A stretch of 64,000 nt of DNA, taken from positions 20,011,789 through 20,075,788 of the forward strand of contig NC_087062.1 of assembly GCF_963678635.1 (NCBI RefSeq), read 5' to 3'. Below are positions 52,501 through 55,174 of the stretch, piece by piece. Position 1 is the stretch's first letter. Every line of letters begins with the position of its first letter. Made by a program: the position numbers and the translations under genes. Under the pieces are notes generated by a model that saw nothing but the letters and a program-made list of their open reading frames with translations, ran no database searches and was not told where the DNA came from. This stretch comes from Symsagittifera roscoffensis (lineage: Eukaryota; Xenacoelomorpha; Acoela; Convolutidae).

Positions 52501-52558
52501 GACATACGACTTGAGAACGGAACACATCAACAGAGAAACACAACAGAAGTTCAGATAA
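13471..52558 (+). CDS. FN3-repeat single-pass membrane protein (15 exons, 5' end missing)
   Basis: Exons: 13471-13564, 13865-14063, 14499-14754, 15009-15224, 15754-15932, 35803-35965, 38139-38417, 38745-39020, 39372-39647, 40218-40383, 42896-43032, 46399-46607, 46982-47045, 51381-51558, 52465-52558. All splice sites are GT-AG and every junction keeps phase, giving 927 codons plus TAA. Most domain borders are phase 1, as usual for FN3 modules. The ectodomain has about eight FN3-like domains with many N-glycosylation sequons. One helix (exon 14) and a cytoplasmic tail of about 50 residues follow. No kinase or phosphatase domain is present. Adhesion or receptor function is an inference. The first exons lie upstream of 13471 and were not recognised. 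Confidence 0.88.
13865..14063 (+). CDS. FN3 gene exon 2
   Basis: Acceptor TTCAG ends at 13864; donor GTACAA at 14064; exits in phase 0. It completes most of FN3 domain 1, with the typical late motif LNPNTVYVIEV. Confidence 0.88.
14499..14754 (+). CDS. FN3 gene exon 3
   Basis: Acceptor TTTTTAG ends at 14498; donor GTAGGT at 14755; phase 0 in, phase 1 out. It encodes the last strand of domain 1 and the first part of domain 2 (PPQGVALTPVDENSISIAW). Confidence 0.88.
15009..15224 (+). CDS. FN3 gene exon 4
   Basis: Acceptor TTTCAG ends at 15008; donor GTGAGT at 15225; phase 1 at both ends. It encodes the end of domain 2 (SFYCYDIRAKWNG) and an acidic, less typical stretch ending in a Cys-rich CSCSC run. 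Confidence 0.85.
15754..15932 (+). CDS. FN3 gene exon 5
   Basis: Acceptor TTGCAG ends at 15753; donor GTATGT at 15933; phase 1 in, phase 0 out. It holds the first half of domain 3 (PPAALSIDWQQLNSSG). The giant retroelement begins only 30 bp after this donor. Confidence 0.87.
15959..15962. repeat. Target site duplication ATAG (left)
   Basis: Four bases directly before the 5' LTR are repeated directly after the 3' LTR (35114-35117). Confidence 0.85.
15963..16372 (+). repeat. 5' LTR (410 bp)
   Basis: TG...CA termini. It matches the 3' LTR almost base for base except for a 230-bp duplication and small repeat-number differences there. It contains the pair TGATTGG/CCAATCA and a perfect 13-bp stem at 16078-16105. 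It should carry promoter and polyadenylation signals; AGTATAAGAG is a weak TATA candidate. Confidence 0.95.
16078..16105. promoter_or_regulatory. Perfect 13-bp inverted repeat inside the LTR
   Basis: GTGCTGAAATTAC, two T, then its exact reverse complement. The same structure is in the 3' LTR (34572-34599). It could be an RNA hairpin in the LTR transcript or a protein-binding palindrome. Confidence 0.8.
16375..16392 (+). promoter_or_regulatory. Primer binding site
   Basis: Two bases after the LTR the sequence begins TGGTGCGACC. This starts with TGG, as required to pair with a tRNA 3' CCA end (tRNA end ...GGTCGCACCA). The tRNA could not be named by eye. Confidence 0.75.
16393..17620 (+). other. 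Long 5' leader of the retroelement with structured repeats
   Basis: About 1.2 kb without a convincing gene; a 68-codon frame at 16488-16694 is doubtful. At 17019-17043 and 17079-17103 two 25-bp units fold as CAAGG...CCTTG hairpins flanked by GATC. From 17150 to 17550 a phrase like CCAACCCTT...GACCCAGG...TTAAGT recurs about four times at roughly 110-bp spacing. Such a leader may hold packaging, splice-donor or internal-entry signals. Confidence 0.55.
17621..18088 (+). CDS. Basic 155-residue protein of unknown function
   Basis: An intact ORF before gag. The product is rich in Lys, Arg, Asn and Gln, with basic clusters near residues 45-65 (KRKIINKQRQITRKK) and 108-120 (KRGKRRIKKQYKHK), separated by an acidic/Ser segment. 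Such clusters suit nuclear targeting or RNA binding, by analogy with retroviral accessory proteins; no family is recognised. Its 3' end overlaps the start of the gag-like frame by 26 bp in another frame. It is absent from the partial copy, so conservation cannot be tested here. Confidence 0.5.
   Translation: MSFKNLENKQTIVLHNCEIDNQKYDLVITPHTQTVGYIRTKRLTIKRKIINKQRQITRKKFSKNRNAFSESEASNLDELYKLKESIDKNCPIHDQLFFSDSKTTSNSSKRGKRRIKKQYKHKPVHLYNWNQPIRHIDSYILTVIKRKNEPQPHSK
18063..19626 (+). CDS. N-terminal part of gag polyprotein, broken by frameshifts
   Basis: An ATG at 18063 starts a 66-codon frame. The reading then continues in the -1 frame (18206-19360, 384 codons) and again in the -1 frame from about 19273 into the main gag-pol ORF. 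Each step is what a single-base deletion would give; no classical slippery heptamer was seen at either place. The region lies before the capsid domain and would correspond to matrix/N-terminal gag. The first 200 or so residues look helical, and the later part is Thr/Gln/Asn/Pro-rich. It could instead be separate proteins. Confidence 0.55.
19627..23061 (+). CDS. gag-pol: Gag capsid, nucleocapsid, protease and start of RT
   Basis: A frame of 1144 codons, open upstream without a stop to 19273. Residues about 80-270 match a Ty3/Gypsy capsid domain (QRTLDGAAQKWFSVLP; then RRLPNETIKQLAVRIETLV). A zinc knuckle CNYCRRYGHSISEC (CX2CX4HX4C) lies at residues 323-336. A long Asn/Ser/Arg-rich low-complexity stretch (about 380-560) follows and may bind RNA. 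The aspartic protease motif LIDSGAESNI is at residue 712. A linker then leads into the first RT blocks (IVLDARYLNSL). The frame breaks at 23046-23061 in the RT by an apparent one-base deletion; gag, protease and pol probably formed one polyprotein. Confidence 0.9.
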   Translation: MSNPINIQSFQPIQPQNPMTMHSYQPTQLQNEIPLPYHLQQHEITKNQLSNFSQMPNAAESLQMTMNPYLMGGSTITSNKPLMVFTGTDPEYSVEDYLNAVTANLILNIGPEPINTPLHQNWIHRRTALIQRTLDGAAQKWFSVLPIEIKSDWKKFTQEFSKMFDSERNKQHQRVLCNEIRRLPNETIKQLAVRIETLVRKAYSLNTHDYKNTKMTEILMMTLTPQLRKIAIKKRASHPSSIRQPDLDFRKLVDKLEQAEIAMKLEETENLKLQYVNRIETNTTHINKIQESDTDLVEKITEILNIYEKHPNFKGKPSFKKWCNYCRRYGHSISECRQKQQDNQNKPQKYKEPNKSFYQYMKKDRNLPNKNVYSNNSSGKLLPNNTNYTRNQSPYNSSYRGTSPERRNTQNSSQNHYNRSNSRNNYSRSNSNATHFVSRSNSQSNPRNKHYSNNQSRNSSYNRNRNYSHNRNRSYSNNRNQNYPNNRSRNKSYNRSNYHTSNSNYQNRSRNNSQNRNSSYNNQYRNYSQSPHRNNNHYDNSKHRYRSSTPKHQRHINQVQSNKETTSDPPGIDDLGNNELQLNQINCGSSDTESDTENTISINMIAVENDYEPIIYEQPFTSHIYENQLELLHNYYIEPINTPQTAQETNEINTVSKPNENDKTKCLNTNHICQNIQKKQPREKIWTIPCLLESPKNKEFQPTDLEINFLIDSGAESNIINIPTWNEIKTFHPKLTPLATSSKLATAQGSTLVNYGKVQLFLLPTRTMEQNKILSKPFKQIFHITDIKHNIIGIPFISKYIPTINILNSKLIIKDKNTKTKNTALTFFQRLNKQPPLFSKFYPIYNQQRKHLKPLSGNKYNFSIKQVHQYDKSQNKQQLFMSEFEFKPIHKFFKITISSIKYLKNTNSDIISLQVYNNIPYQVTLPLGLLGYCETNATISPVHEKAYRVNNILQLLDICQSTILNEELPINNIISNEKRNTDYFTKTPYFKPTFNITNYTKKQQQFLTMFNFEHSQNTQIEFDKLAKQLLRYSTVYATSKFDVGKISSSLHLPLKPDAVFKKQRASNVPIHLHDKVNRLLDILEEYKIISPVNKEEQPKGNTFINPVIILAKGESFKIVLDARYLNSLIDESKCNWPIEPIQVI
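23047..24578 (+). CDS. pol: Reverse transcriptase and RNase H part of pol
   Basis: Frame 0 takes over directly after the break at 23046. RT motifs include FTTADMNNAYNQMPL (motif A aspartate), FSGISIGPAEFSAFM and the catalytic YLDD at 23283-23294. The RNase H part shows MCDASNFGIGAALLQ, a conserved glutamate region and LFTDHKPI. An in-frame TAA at 24330-24332 interrupts the linker to integrase, but the same frame is open on both sides. This copy therefore cannot make the full enzyme without readthrough. Confidence 0.93.
24333..26363 (+). CDS. pol: Integrase and C-terminal tail of pol (broken by one stop)
   Basis: Frame 0 continues through the HHCC zinc-binding module (about 24819-24942; ends CNDCIVC), the catalytic core with D at about 25035, D at 25215 and E at 25323 (35 residues between the last two) and a GPY/F motif near 25850. 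A TGA at 25563-25565 interrupts the frame between the core and the C-terminal domain. The partial copy has a Ser codon there, so this is a point mutation. The tail is Lys/Thr/Asn-rich, and the reading extends about 20 codons past the stop used in the partial copy. Integrase joins element cDNA to host DNA. No chromodomain is present. Confidence 0.93.
26364..26887 (+). other. Non-coding spacer between pol and small ORFs
   Basis: No convincing ORF. It contains two copies of TTAGCCTAAAGT about 35 bp apart (26646 and 26680). It matches 2761-3360 of the partial copy at lower similarity than the coding regions. Confidence 0.5.
26888..27118 (+). pseudogene. Small hydrophobic ORF 1, frameshifted in this copy
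   Basis: The start MLFSRSVN and the Ile/Phe/Leu-rich body are like the intact 76-residue ORF at 2760-2530. The frame here ends early at a TGA near 27038, and the tail (LQLSQ...HIHRY) follows in a shifted frame. The ATGA overlap with the next ORF (near 27110) is kept. Confidence 0.6.
27110..27291 (+). pseudogene. Small hydrophobic ORF 2, frameshifted near its start
   Basis: The ATG at about 27110 overlaps the previous TGA as ATGA. After some 15 codons the conserved frame is shifted, but it then reads the same membrane segment as 2345-2533 (VIFITFLSSLILTIC, then KAIITFALATIFLILFLEE). Differences between copies are nearly all at third codon positions. It ends with TAA, and ORF X follows in the same frame after that single stop in this copy. 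Confidence 0.6.
27292..28437 (+). CDS. ORF X, unknown protein without ATG (one stop in this copy)
   Basis: Frame 1 is open from the TAA before 27292 to a TAA at about 28435, except for TAA at 27778-27780, where the partial copy has TCA. There is no in-frame ATG in either copy. The N-terminal two thirds are Pro/Ser/Thr/Gln-rich with basic patches (HPRRNRNFQTPRVHFDIP). The C-terminal third looks folded (RLDWNTFTAPPPLF; RLHNWALHRLQYRQ). The end overlaps the envelope ATG by about 13 bases. In this copy small ORF 2, a single TAA and ORF X share one frame, so readthrough or splicing could join a membrane segment to it; the partial copy differs by one base there. Family unknown. Confidence 0.65.
28425..30797 (+). 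CDS. env: Envelope-like glycoprotein (one in-frame stop near the C-terminus)
   Basis: The ATG at 28425 opens a 657-codon frame to TGA at 30396-30398. The same frame then stays open to TAA at 30795-30797, so the original product was about 790 residues. It begins with a signal-peptide-like segment (ILKILIFLQLLFLII), has a cysteine-containing ectodomain with N-glycosylation sequons, and ends with two hydrophobic segments after 30480 (for example ILFAGFFGIFSLSI) that could anchor it. The early YDC motif and the later blocks ending CDPTTRTQASIVWFPEDTC remind me of glycoproteins of chuvirus-like origin found in some LTR elements; this is recollection of a pattern, not a database match. In a virus such a protein mediates entry. 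The premature TGA removes the membrane anchor in this copy. Confidence 0.75.
30798..31044 (+). other. Spacer with candidate splice acceptor before the 602-residue ORF
   Basis: A T-run ending TTTTTTTAG lies at about 31031-31039, only six bases before the ATG at 31045. This is a typical 3' splice site and would place the ORF first on a spliced subgenomic RNA. Confidence 0.4.
31045..32853 (+). CDS. Unknown 602-residue protein downstream of env
   Basis: An intact ORF. Residues 1 to about 200 are Pro/Ser/Thr/Asn/Gln-rich and probably disordered; a short basic patch follows (AYRTFKRKIPNHPF). Residues about 215-602 look like a folded, His/Phe/Tyr-rich domain (LPSFPQYTLN; LHWTTYYHFTNPLC; LTFHFLAPHERDLHC) without signal peptide or membrane helix. 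Such a gene after env is not part of standard Ty3/Gypsy elements. The intact frame amid a decaying element could be chance or selection; there is no second copy here to compare. No function can be given. Confidence 0.7.
   Translation: MSRQLGSLHRSNSHPTNLNTPITIIPLFAFPPPDFPTSNITSSMNSDTNSDISVLYSISQLNNPNIETPDEFADSEPSPYNNFQTNSSVFSKPPFQPIPPNNPLPTISTPSYASQVTPTYSPFHSDRSSNSPDTPQISQELDNFITQQQQLIHTNTLTINQISSTIESSNPPTPTPSSAYTASLAQSSTSTESLTSTNRAYRTFKRKIPNHPFPTKPGTAREYINHPHHTNTKDFLAITLPSFPQYTLNTPNDTNDTRSFVDEHVLMPTLHWTTYYHFTNPLCLPLSNTHSDIEKNKDMLYRLTATLTPRQFTYIGYKKSLKTFTAPRANEFTLEYYDHNIIRTNQDQFLDDDRFANPQLTEKFFIKTSYVFTLNIFDRKYDHIISEALTDMQAYESFKEKFQLFSLTFHFLAPHERDLHCSHDIMLRTKQTHTYTYYRFIQNHFDLHTPSRQPHHRFQFLNSKYTSPFFLNFTYCIKDTNLHGILRNYDPITQMYIFCPITKTFNAEESRPFLIPHEFIQPIEIPILEFIHNTKYNDKIYNLIQSTPYEFAVGNEELKTIKALQLLWPLLQTKNIIRILAKLLTNSDMIHDIFPHGFFPDD
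32854..34456 (+). other. 3' non-coding region of the retroelement
   Basis: 1.6 kb, AT-rich at first with several TAAATTTA/AATTTATAA phrases (32880-33200), then more mixed. Only small doubtful frames are present (such as 33503-33745, Lys-rich). It may contain transport or regulatory signals. Confidence 0.5.
34447..34456 (+). promoter_or_regulatory. Weak polypurine-tract candidate before the 3' LTR
   Basis: The bases CCCGGATGGG abut the LTR start. GGATGGG is purine-rich with one T and is in the right place to prime plus-strand synthesis, but it is short. Confidence 0.4.
34457..35113 (+). repeat. 3' LTR (657 bp, with internal duplication)
   Basis: Same ends as the 5' LTR, but 247 bp longer because of an exact tandem duplication and expansion of the motif GACGAGCAGACGGT. 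Followed by ATAG (35114-35117). Confidence 0.95.
34631..35090 (+). repeat. 230-bp tandem duplication within the 3' LTR
   Basis: Units 34631-34860 and 34861-35090 are nearly identical (one visible difference, GAGATTAG against GAGACTAG). The 5' LTR has a single copy and also lacks the extra GACGAGCAGAC units. Confidence 0.93.
35369..35764. mobile_element. hAT-like MITE copy 1 with 8-bp target duplication
   Basis: Ends CAGGGGCGGATTT and AAAATCCGCCCCTG form terminal inverted repeats. The flanks CTTCGAAC and CTTTGAAC match at 7 of 8 bases, as expected for hAT transposons. 396 bp, non-coding, with a G-run after the left end. Located in intron 5 between the retroelement and exon 6. Confidence 0.85.
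35803..35965 (+). CDS. FN3 gene exon 6
   Basis: Acceptor TTCTTCTAG ends at 35802; donor GTGAGG at 35966; phase 0 in, phase 1 out. It completes domain 3 in a divergent form (DIVEHVFNGFNSIESHDLYV). It begins 19.9 kb after exon 5. Confidence 0.85.
36090..37830. repeat. Three diverged tandem copies of a ~390-bp unit in intron 6
   Basis: The block 'GGGAAAAAGTCTGAAAATTT... GCTCAAATTT... GGTTTGA... AACAAGG...' recurs near 36140, 36520 and 37490, with the linking phrase TTATGTAGG/TTATATAGGTCG between units. The second unit is interrupted by the MITE at 36806-37345. A further single copy lies at about 44520-44890. No coding potential seen. Confidence 0.65.
36806..37345. mobile_element. TA-flanked MITE built from GGAATCCGC units, copy 1
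   Basis: Terminal inverted repeats CGAGGCTAAACTGTGC and GCACAGCTTGGCCTCG are flanked by TA on both sides (36804, 37346), as in Tc1/mariner-type insertions. The interior has more than ten direct and inverted units of GGAATCCGC with AAATTGTAAGC spacers, giving many possible stems. 540 bp, non-coding. Confidence 0.8.
37820..38015. repeat. Two diverged tandem units of ~100 bp
   Basis: AAAAAACAAGTCAGTA ... CATTGACTCT ... GGGCTAT-like blocks occur at about 37828 and 37927, shortly before exon 7. Confidence 0.7.
38139..38417 (+). CDS. FN3 gene exon 7
   Basis: Acceptor TTTTACAG ends at 38138; donor GTAAGT at 38418; phase 1 at both ends. A single exon encodes one FN3 domain (domain 4), ending with the motif GTAYNYTVYAEANP. 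Confidence 0.9.
38745..39020 (+). CDS. FN3 gene exon 8
   Basis: Acceptor CTTGCAG ends at 38744; donor GTAAGA at 39021; phase 1 at both ends. One FN3 domain (domain 5), with VKLNWDEPPGDFWLGYNYT and a cysteine pair in DWCTQW/GDCGL. Confidence 0.9.
39372..39647 (+). CDS. FN3 gene exon 9
   Basis: Acceptor ATCCAG ends at 39371; donor GTAAGC at 39648; phase 1 at both ends. One FN3 domain (domain 6), with ISVVWTDPNEAFSCP and GLNEGTAYEYQISAKRG. Confidence 0.92.
39648..40217. other. Intron 9, with a short copy of the CCGCTC repeat
   Basis: At 40030-40085 the phrases AAACCGCTCAAACCGCTC and CTCGACTCGGGTT match the end of the repeat at 51073-51359. A 62-codon frame (39791-39979) is present but has no recognisable domain. 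Confidence 0.5.
40218..40383 (+). CDS. FN3 gene exon 10
   Basis: Acceptor TTCACTAG ends at 40217; donor GTGAGT at 40384; phase 1 in, phase 2 out. First half of FN3 domain 7 (SRLAWNSSATSFNFDIDITG). Confidence 0.87.
41386..41586. mobile_element. Palindromic MITE with ~80-bp terminal inverted repeats
   Basis: The arm starting CAGTATTTAGACAGCCGCG is mirrored by one ending CGGTTGTCTAAATACTG. The arms also share CAATCAGAATCGAGA and an internal TCAGTATTTAGACAAATACTG-like subrepeat. The centre is AT-rich. No clear target duplication. 201 bp. Confidence 0.8.
41944..42700 (-). pseudogene. LINE reverse transcriptase fragment in intron 10
   Basis: On the minus strand, 42680-42600 reads like the RT palm block (IALDQAAAFHTIEHELFL, compare LDLSAAFDTIDH). 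42141-41950 reads RLDYCSSSYSGLPQNLIND followed by LQRTRNEAYKYV, typical of the LINE region after the RT (RLDYCNSLL.GLP...LQ..QNAA). The parts in between are decayed. Confidence 0.75.
42896..43032 (+). CDS. FN3 gene exon 11
   Basis: Acceptor TTTTTAG ends at 42895; donor GTATGC at 43033; phase 2 in, phase 1 out. Second half of FN3 domain 7 (KLINVVVTVLYECPKSSG). Two imperfect copies of TGTCAGAC..TAGATGAC lie just before the acceptor. Confidence 0.85.
43150..44110. mobile_element. Decayed hAT-like MITE split by another MITE
   Basis: 43150-43380 and 43950-44110 match the interior of the hAT-like family (GCGCGCCAAAAAA; TCGATTTGGTCG; GACCCCGCCCCT) and flank the insertion at 43386-43947, so this is a nested insertion. 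Confidence 0.6.
43386..43947. mobile_element. TA-flanked GGAATCCGC MITE, copy 2
   Basis: Ends CGCGGCCAAACTTTG and CACAGTTTGGCCTCG, with TA at the left flank and TTA at the right. Same interior order as copy 1: GTAAGCAGATTCCGC, CAGGCAATTTTG, repeated GGAATCCGC in both orientations, then GGCTTGTCTTTGGA. About 562 bp. Confidence 0.78.
44520..44890. repeat. Dispersed copy of the ~390-bp intron-6 unit
   Basis: Contains GTTCAGACTCTTATGTAGG, CGGTTTGACTTATG and CAAAAAAAGGGCCAATCATA, matching the units at 36090-37830. Its CCAATCATA resembles an unoccupied version of the site where MITE copy 1 inserted. Confidence 0.6.
45242..45610. mobile_element. hAT-like MITE copy 2
   Basis: Left part GAATCTAGGAATTTCTCG then GGGGGGCGGATTTTC; right end TTAATCCGCCCCTG. 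The interior has GTCGACC and TTTTTCGGCGC as in the other copies and several long C or G runs. The left terminal repeat is eroded. Confidence 0.75.
45664..45900 (+). repeat. Possible tRNA-derived SINE
   Basis: GGGGGCGTAGCGGTTAGCAT resembles a tRNA 5' end with an A-box, and GGGTGTGATTTC about 55 bp later could be a decayed B-box. It cannot be folded into a normal tRNA by eye. Only one copy is seen in the window. Confidence 0.35.
46399..46607 (+). CDS. FN3 gene exon 12
   Basis: Acceptor TGTTTCAG ends at 46398; donor GTATTA at 46608; phase 1 in, phase 0 out. Most of FN3 domain 8 (DISLSWEHEGGSDGYEIRV; ending LDGKSTYTFE). The phase-0 split before the last strand mirrors exon 2/3. Confidence 0.9.
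46982..47045 (+). CDS. FN3 gene exon 13
   Basis: Acceptor TTGTTCAG ends at 46981; donor GTTAGT at 47046; phase 0 in, phase 1 out. Last strands of FN3 domain 8 (ITNSYQGYTSIVATLEYD), just outside the membrane. Confidence 0.85.
47244..47303. repeat. Tandem duplication, 30 bp x 2
   Basis: Two adjacent copies of GCGACTGAATTTAGTATGAA plus ten further bases, starting at 47244 and 47274. Confidence 0.9.
47345..47649. mobile_element. hAT-like MITE copy 3
   Basis: Starts CAGGGGCGGATCTAGG and ends AAATCCGCCTTG. Flanks ATTTTTAT and ATTATTAT agree at 7 of 8 bases. A long G-run near the left end. Confidence 0.82.
48128..48491. mobile_element. hAT-like MITE copy 4
   Basis: Left GGGGCGGATCTAGGATTTT, right TAAATCCGCTCCTG. 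CAAGTGAA (48117) and CAAGTAAA (48492) may be the target duplication, with three extra bases on the left. Long C and G runs flank and fill it. Confidence 0.75.
48686..49170 (+). repeat. Repeat family G, copy 1
   Basis: Starts CAAGACTGCTCGTAT and ends CGAAAGTCGGAAC. The interior matches copy 3 (56845-57380, reverse) along its whole length. Near the left end GTTCCGACT is the inverse of the right-end AGTCGGAAC. Non-coding; superfamily unknown. Confidence 0.75.
49952..50409 (-). repeat. Repeat family G, copy 2
   Basis: Begins GTTCCGACTTTC and ends GCAGTCTTG, i.e. reversed. The interior ATACCCCATTGAAGACGA pairs it with copy 5 as a subfamily. Confidence 0.65.
51073..51359. mobile_element. Palindromic repeat made of AACCGCTCAAA units
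   Basis: Ends with AACCCGGGATC on the left and its inverse CGACCCGGGTT on the right. In between, GAGCGGTTT and its complement AAACCGCTC recur more than fifteen times in both orientations with ATCTTGCTT spacers, so the strand can fold on itself extensively. It ends about 20 bp before the acceptor of exon 14. A partial copy lies at 40030-40085 and ends occur at 7690 and 56330. Confidence 0.75.
51381..51558 (+). CDS. FN3 gene exon 14, transmembrane helix
   Basis: Acceptor TTGTTGCAG ends at 51380; phase 1 in, phase 2 out at a GT at 51559 (GTTGGT, a weak donor chosen because it keeps phase with exon 15). A hydrophobic run (VVILLIVIVALVLLVLLGFL) of about 25-28 residues is followed by VYLLVKK, giving an extracellular N-terminus. 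The start of the cytoplasmic tail is included. Confidence 0.88.
51966..52314. mobile_element. hAT-like MITE copy 5 (plus eroded piece upstream)
   Basis: Right end AAATCCGCCCCTG at 52314. The interior has GCGCCAATATATTAATTTTG and AGGTCGACAAAATTTG as in copy 1. 51721-51960 carries another eroded stretch of the same family. Both lie in intron 14. Confidence 0.7.
52465..52558 (+). CDS. FN3 gene exon 15, C-terminus
   Basis: Acceptor GTTTCAG ends at 52464; phase 2 in; TAA stop at 52556-52558. It encodes the end of the cytoplasmic tail (GSTPVVDWNINKTYDL...QQKFR), which is polar and without recognised domains. This frame was chosen because the other two close quickly or do not fit the phase of exon 14. 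Confidence 0.75.
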
Positions 52559-52886
52559 AGCTTGACGTGGCATCAAACATGACCGAGTCCTCGGCGCCCT
52601 TCTTGTACATAATTGTACATATTATCAATTTTCACCGCTGGGTCTTTAGTCGAACAAAATGTAATATGAGCTCAAATGTTTAAAAGAACAACTTATAAGG
52701 AAATTGAAAACTGATGCAAAAAGATCTTTGAATTTTTTGTCAAGATTATGTTCATTTTAGTGATAAAATCAATTGTTCTTTCAACGGTGATCGTGGAGTT
52801 TTTAGCAACGATTAGATGCACCTTAAAAATTCGACGGTTCTCAGATCCAATTGGTTATTGACAACTGCTCACACTTTGGTGATTCG

Positions 52887-52892
52887 AATAAA
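52887..52892 (+). terminator. Candidate polyadenylation signal AATAAA
   Basis: The first clear AATAAA found after the TAA of exon 15, 330 bp downstream. AATAAA is frequent in such AT-rich DNA, so this is tentative. Confidence 0.4.
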
Positions 52893-53800
52893 AAACCTAT
52901 CTCGAGGGGCTTCCAAAATATCGAAAAGTTTGTCGACCTGCTTTGTTTTAGATCAATCACATTGATTTGCGAGCTAAAAAGGTCATTTTTGGGCACTGTT
53001 TGAAGGTTTTAGCTTAGAAAGTTTTATTGGCTTGCGCTCCGTTCTCAAAAGTAGTATACAAGGCAGCTCATGGTTGATAATGGATGTTGTAAATCAGTAC
53101 CTAGGGCGTCCCTGCTATCGTTTCTATTATCATCCTCAATTGGACTTGTAATAATATAGTGTAGATTGTAAATATTTTTAATCAAATGAATTTAAATTTT
53201 TGACGTGTGCTTTTTGACATTGATCCAATTTCGAGAACCAGGGTTCCCTCCATAACCATGGGCTGATTATTTCAACGAAGCTGAAATTTGTTTCCTGCCA
53301 TACAGTACGAGAGGCTTGAACCGGTTTGTAGGAGTTTAGTTATAACTCAAATCTTTTGAATTGCCAAATGTACTCAGGAGTAAAAATCTGTTTCGCGAAA
53401 AGCAATTTAGCATATCTCGTGACCTATTTTTGAAAAAAATATATGTTTTATGCAGAAACTATCCTAAGAAAATTTTGTTTGCCTGAAAAGTTTTGATCTA
53501 ATTACTGAAACAAGATTCTTTTATATGAAGAAAACACGAAAAAAATCATGCAAAAACATAAAATGCCAGTAAACAAATTTTTTTAAAAAATCAGTACTGG
53601 ACAGTTTTATGGAAAATTGCTCATCAGAATTTTTTGCTAGAATATTTGTCAAAACTTAATTGGTTTTCCTGAAAACTTGGGAATGACAAAAAAAATTCAA
53701 AATAAAAACTTGAACTTAGTGAGTTGTAAATATACTTAAATGAAGAAGTACCAGTTAACAAAAAAAATTGTTGGTTTTTAATTGATAAACGTCTAAAGAA
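52893..53800. other. AT-rich intergenic DNA, nothing recognised
   Basis: No exon-like, RNA-like or transposon-end signal seen. Confidence 0.5.
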
Positions 53801-54145
53801 CTCTCTCATTTACTTTATGATGGATTATTATAGCTTGGAAGCCAGCTTGGAATGAATCAGGTTTTTTCTGTGATTGGTAAACTTATATTTTACAGCATGT
53901 ATTTATTTAATAATCTTGGGTCATGTTAAGAATTTATATGTTTGATACTAAAAACGTCAATATAAAATCATTCAAAAAAAATTATTTGGAATTTTTGAAA
54001 TCAAATAAATAAATTCCTAACATGACCAAAAAGTGAATGAATACGTGCTGTAAAATAAAAGTGTACAAATCATCGAATAAATCTGATTCAACCCAAGCTG
54101 GCTCCTAAAAAAATGTAATAGTCCATTATAAAATAAATATGAGAG
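53801..54145. mobile_element. Long inverted repeat (arms ~145 bp), MITE-like
   Basis: The left arm begins CTCTCATTTACTTTATGATG and contains GCCAGCTTGGAATGAATCAG and TTTTACAGCATGTATT. The right arm, read in reverse, has the same landmarks (CTCTCATATTTATTTTATAA, GCCAGCTTGGGTTGAATCAG, TTTTACAGCACGTATT). The centre is near 53975. It would form a hairpin several hundred bases long. Confidence 0.75.
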
Positions 54146-54423
54146 TTATTTAAGTTGTAAAAATAGTAAACATCATTTTGAACTTCAAAAAGTCTGCCGC
54201 TATGAGTTGAAAAAATATATCAAAAATACAATTTTTTTTTTCGTAAAAGTTCGATGTTTCGTAATCAGCTGTGAATTCAATACTTAAAATCACTTATTGA
54301 AGCTAAAAATCAATCAACTTTTGTCATGTAAATTTGTTTTGTGTGTTTTTGGAAAGGATAATTTTCTTTCCTTTTAGCAATTGCTAAAAGGAAGGATAAC
54401 TCTCCTCTCCTTTTTATTCACTC

Positions 54424-54720
54424 CGAGGCCGAACCGCGCACTGGTCGGGTGCACAATTTGTGTCTATGTTTCTGCATCCCAGAGACAAATCTTTAAACAT
54501 GTTCCGAAAATTAAGTTGATTCCACTTACAAAGTTTCCGTGGAAATCGCTTATATGTGTCGCGGAATCCGCAAATAGCAAATATAGCTAGTTCCTCTGGA
54601 TTCCGCAACTGTGAGTGGATTCCCTAAAATGTAAATGCAATCCGTGAATGTAAAAAGAGTCCGCAAAATTTGTAGGTGGAATCTGCAAATTTACGCGGTT
54701 TTCACAATCCGCAAGTGGAT
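54424..54720. mobile_element. GGAATCCGC MITE, copy 3 (eroded)
   Basis: The end CGAGGCCGAACCGCGCAC is like the terminal repeat of the other copies, followed by GAGACAAATCTTTAAACATG and degenerate GCGGAATCCGC units. The far end is not recognisable. Confidence 0.6.
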
Positions 54721-54974
54721 TTCGAGTTTTCTCTAATACTGAACTTGCACGAAAACTATTAAAAACTAGAGCTGGAACTGTTATCTATAGCAACGAAGAA
54801 TTTAAAAGCAGGGACTTAACCATTGGCTAAAGAATCCACGAAAAAATCTAAAAAACATTGGTTAACTAATCGGTGGATGTCACCCGTTAGTATTTTGGAT
54901 GCACATCTCAACAAGAATTTTTTCGTCACTACTAAGATAGTGGTCCCTCGAGAAAACAACTAGAATAGACAAGC

Positions 54975-55174
54975 NNNNNNNNNNNNNNNNNNNNNNNNNN
55001 NNNNNNNNNNNNNNNNNNNNNNNNNNNNNNNNNNNNNNNNNNNNNNNNNNNNNNNNNNNNNNNNNNNNNNNNNNNNNNNNNNNNNNNNNNNNNNNNNNNN
55101 NNNNNNNNNNNNNNNNNNNNNNNNNNNNNNNNNNNNNNNNNNNNNNNNNNNNNNNNNNNNNNNNNNNNNNNNNN
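54975..55174. other. Assembly gap (200 N)
   Basis: Exactly 200 N; a round number suggests a scaffolding placeholder whose true length is unknown. A minus-strand frame spanning it (54880-55272) is an artefact. Confidence 1.

Noticed and set aside
13471-52558. Receptor tyrosine phosphatase or kinase
   Set aside because: FN3 repeats suggested it, but the frame ends about 50 residues after the membrane helix and no catalytic domain follows.
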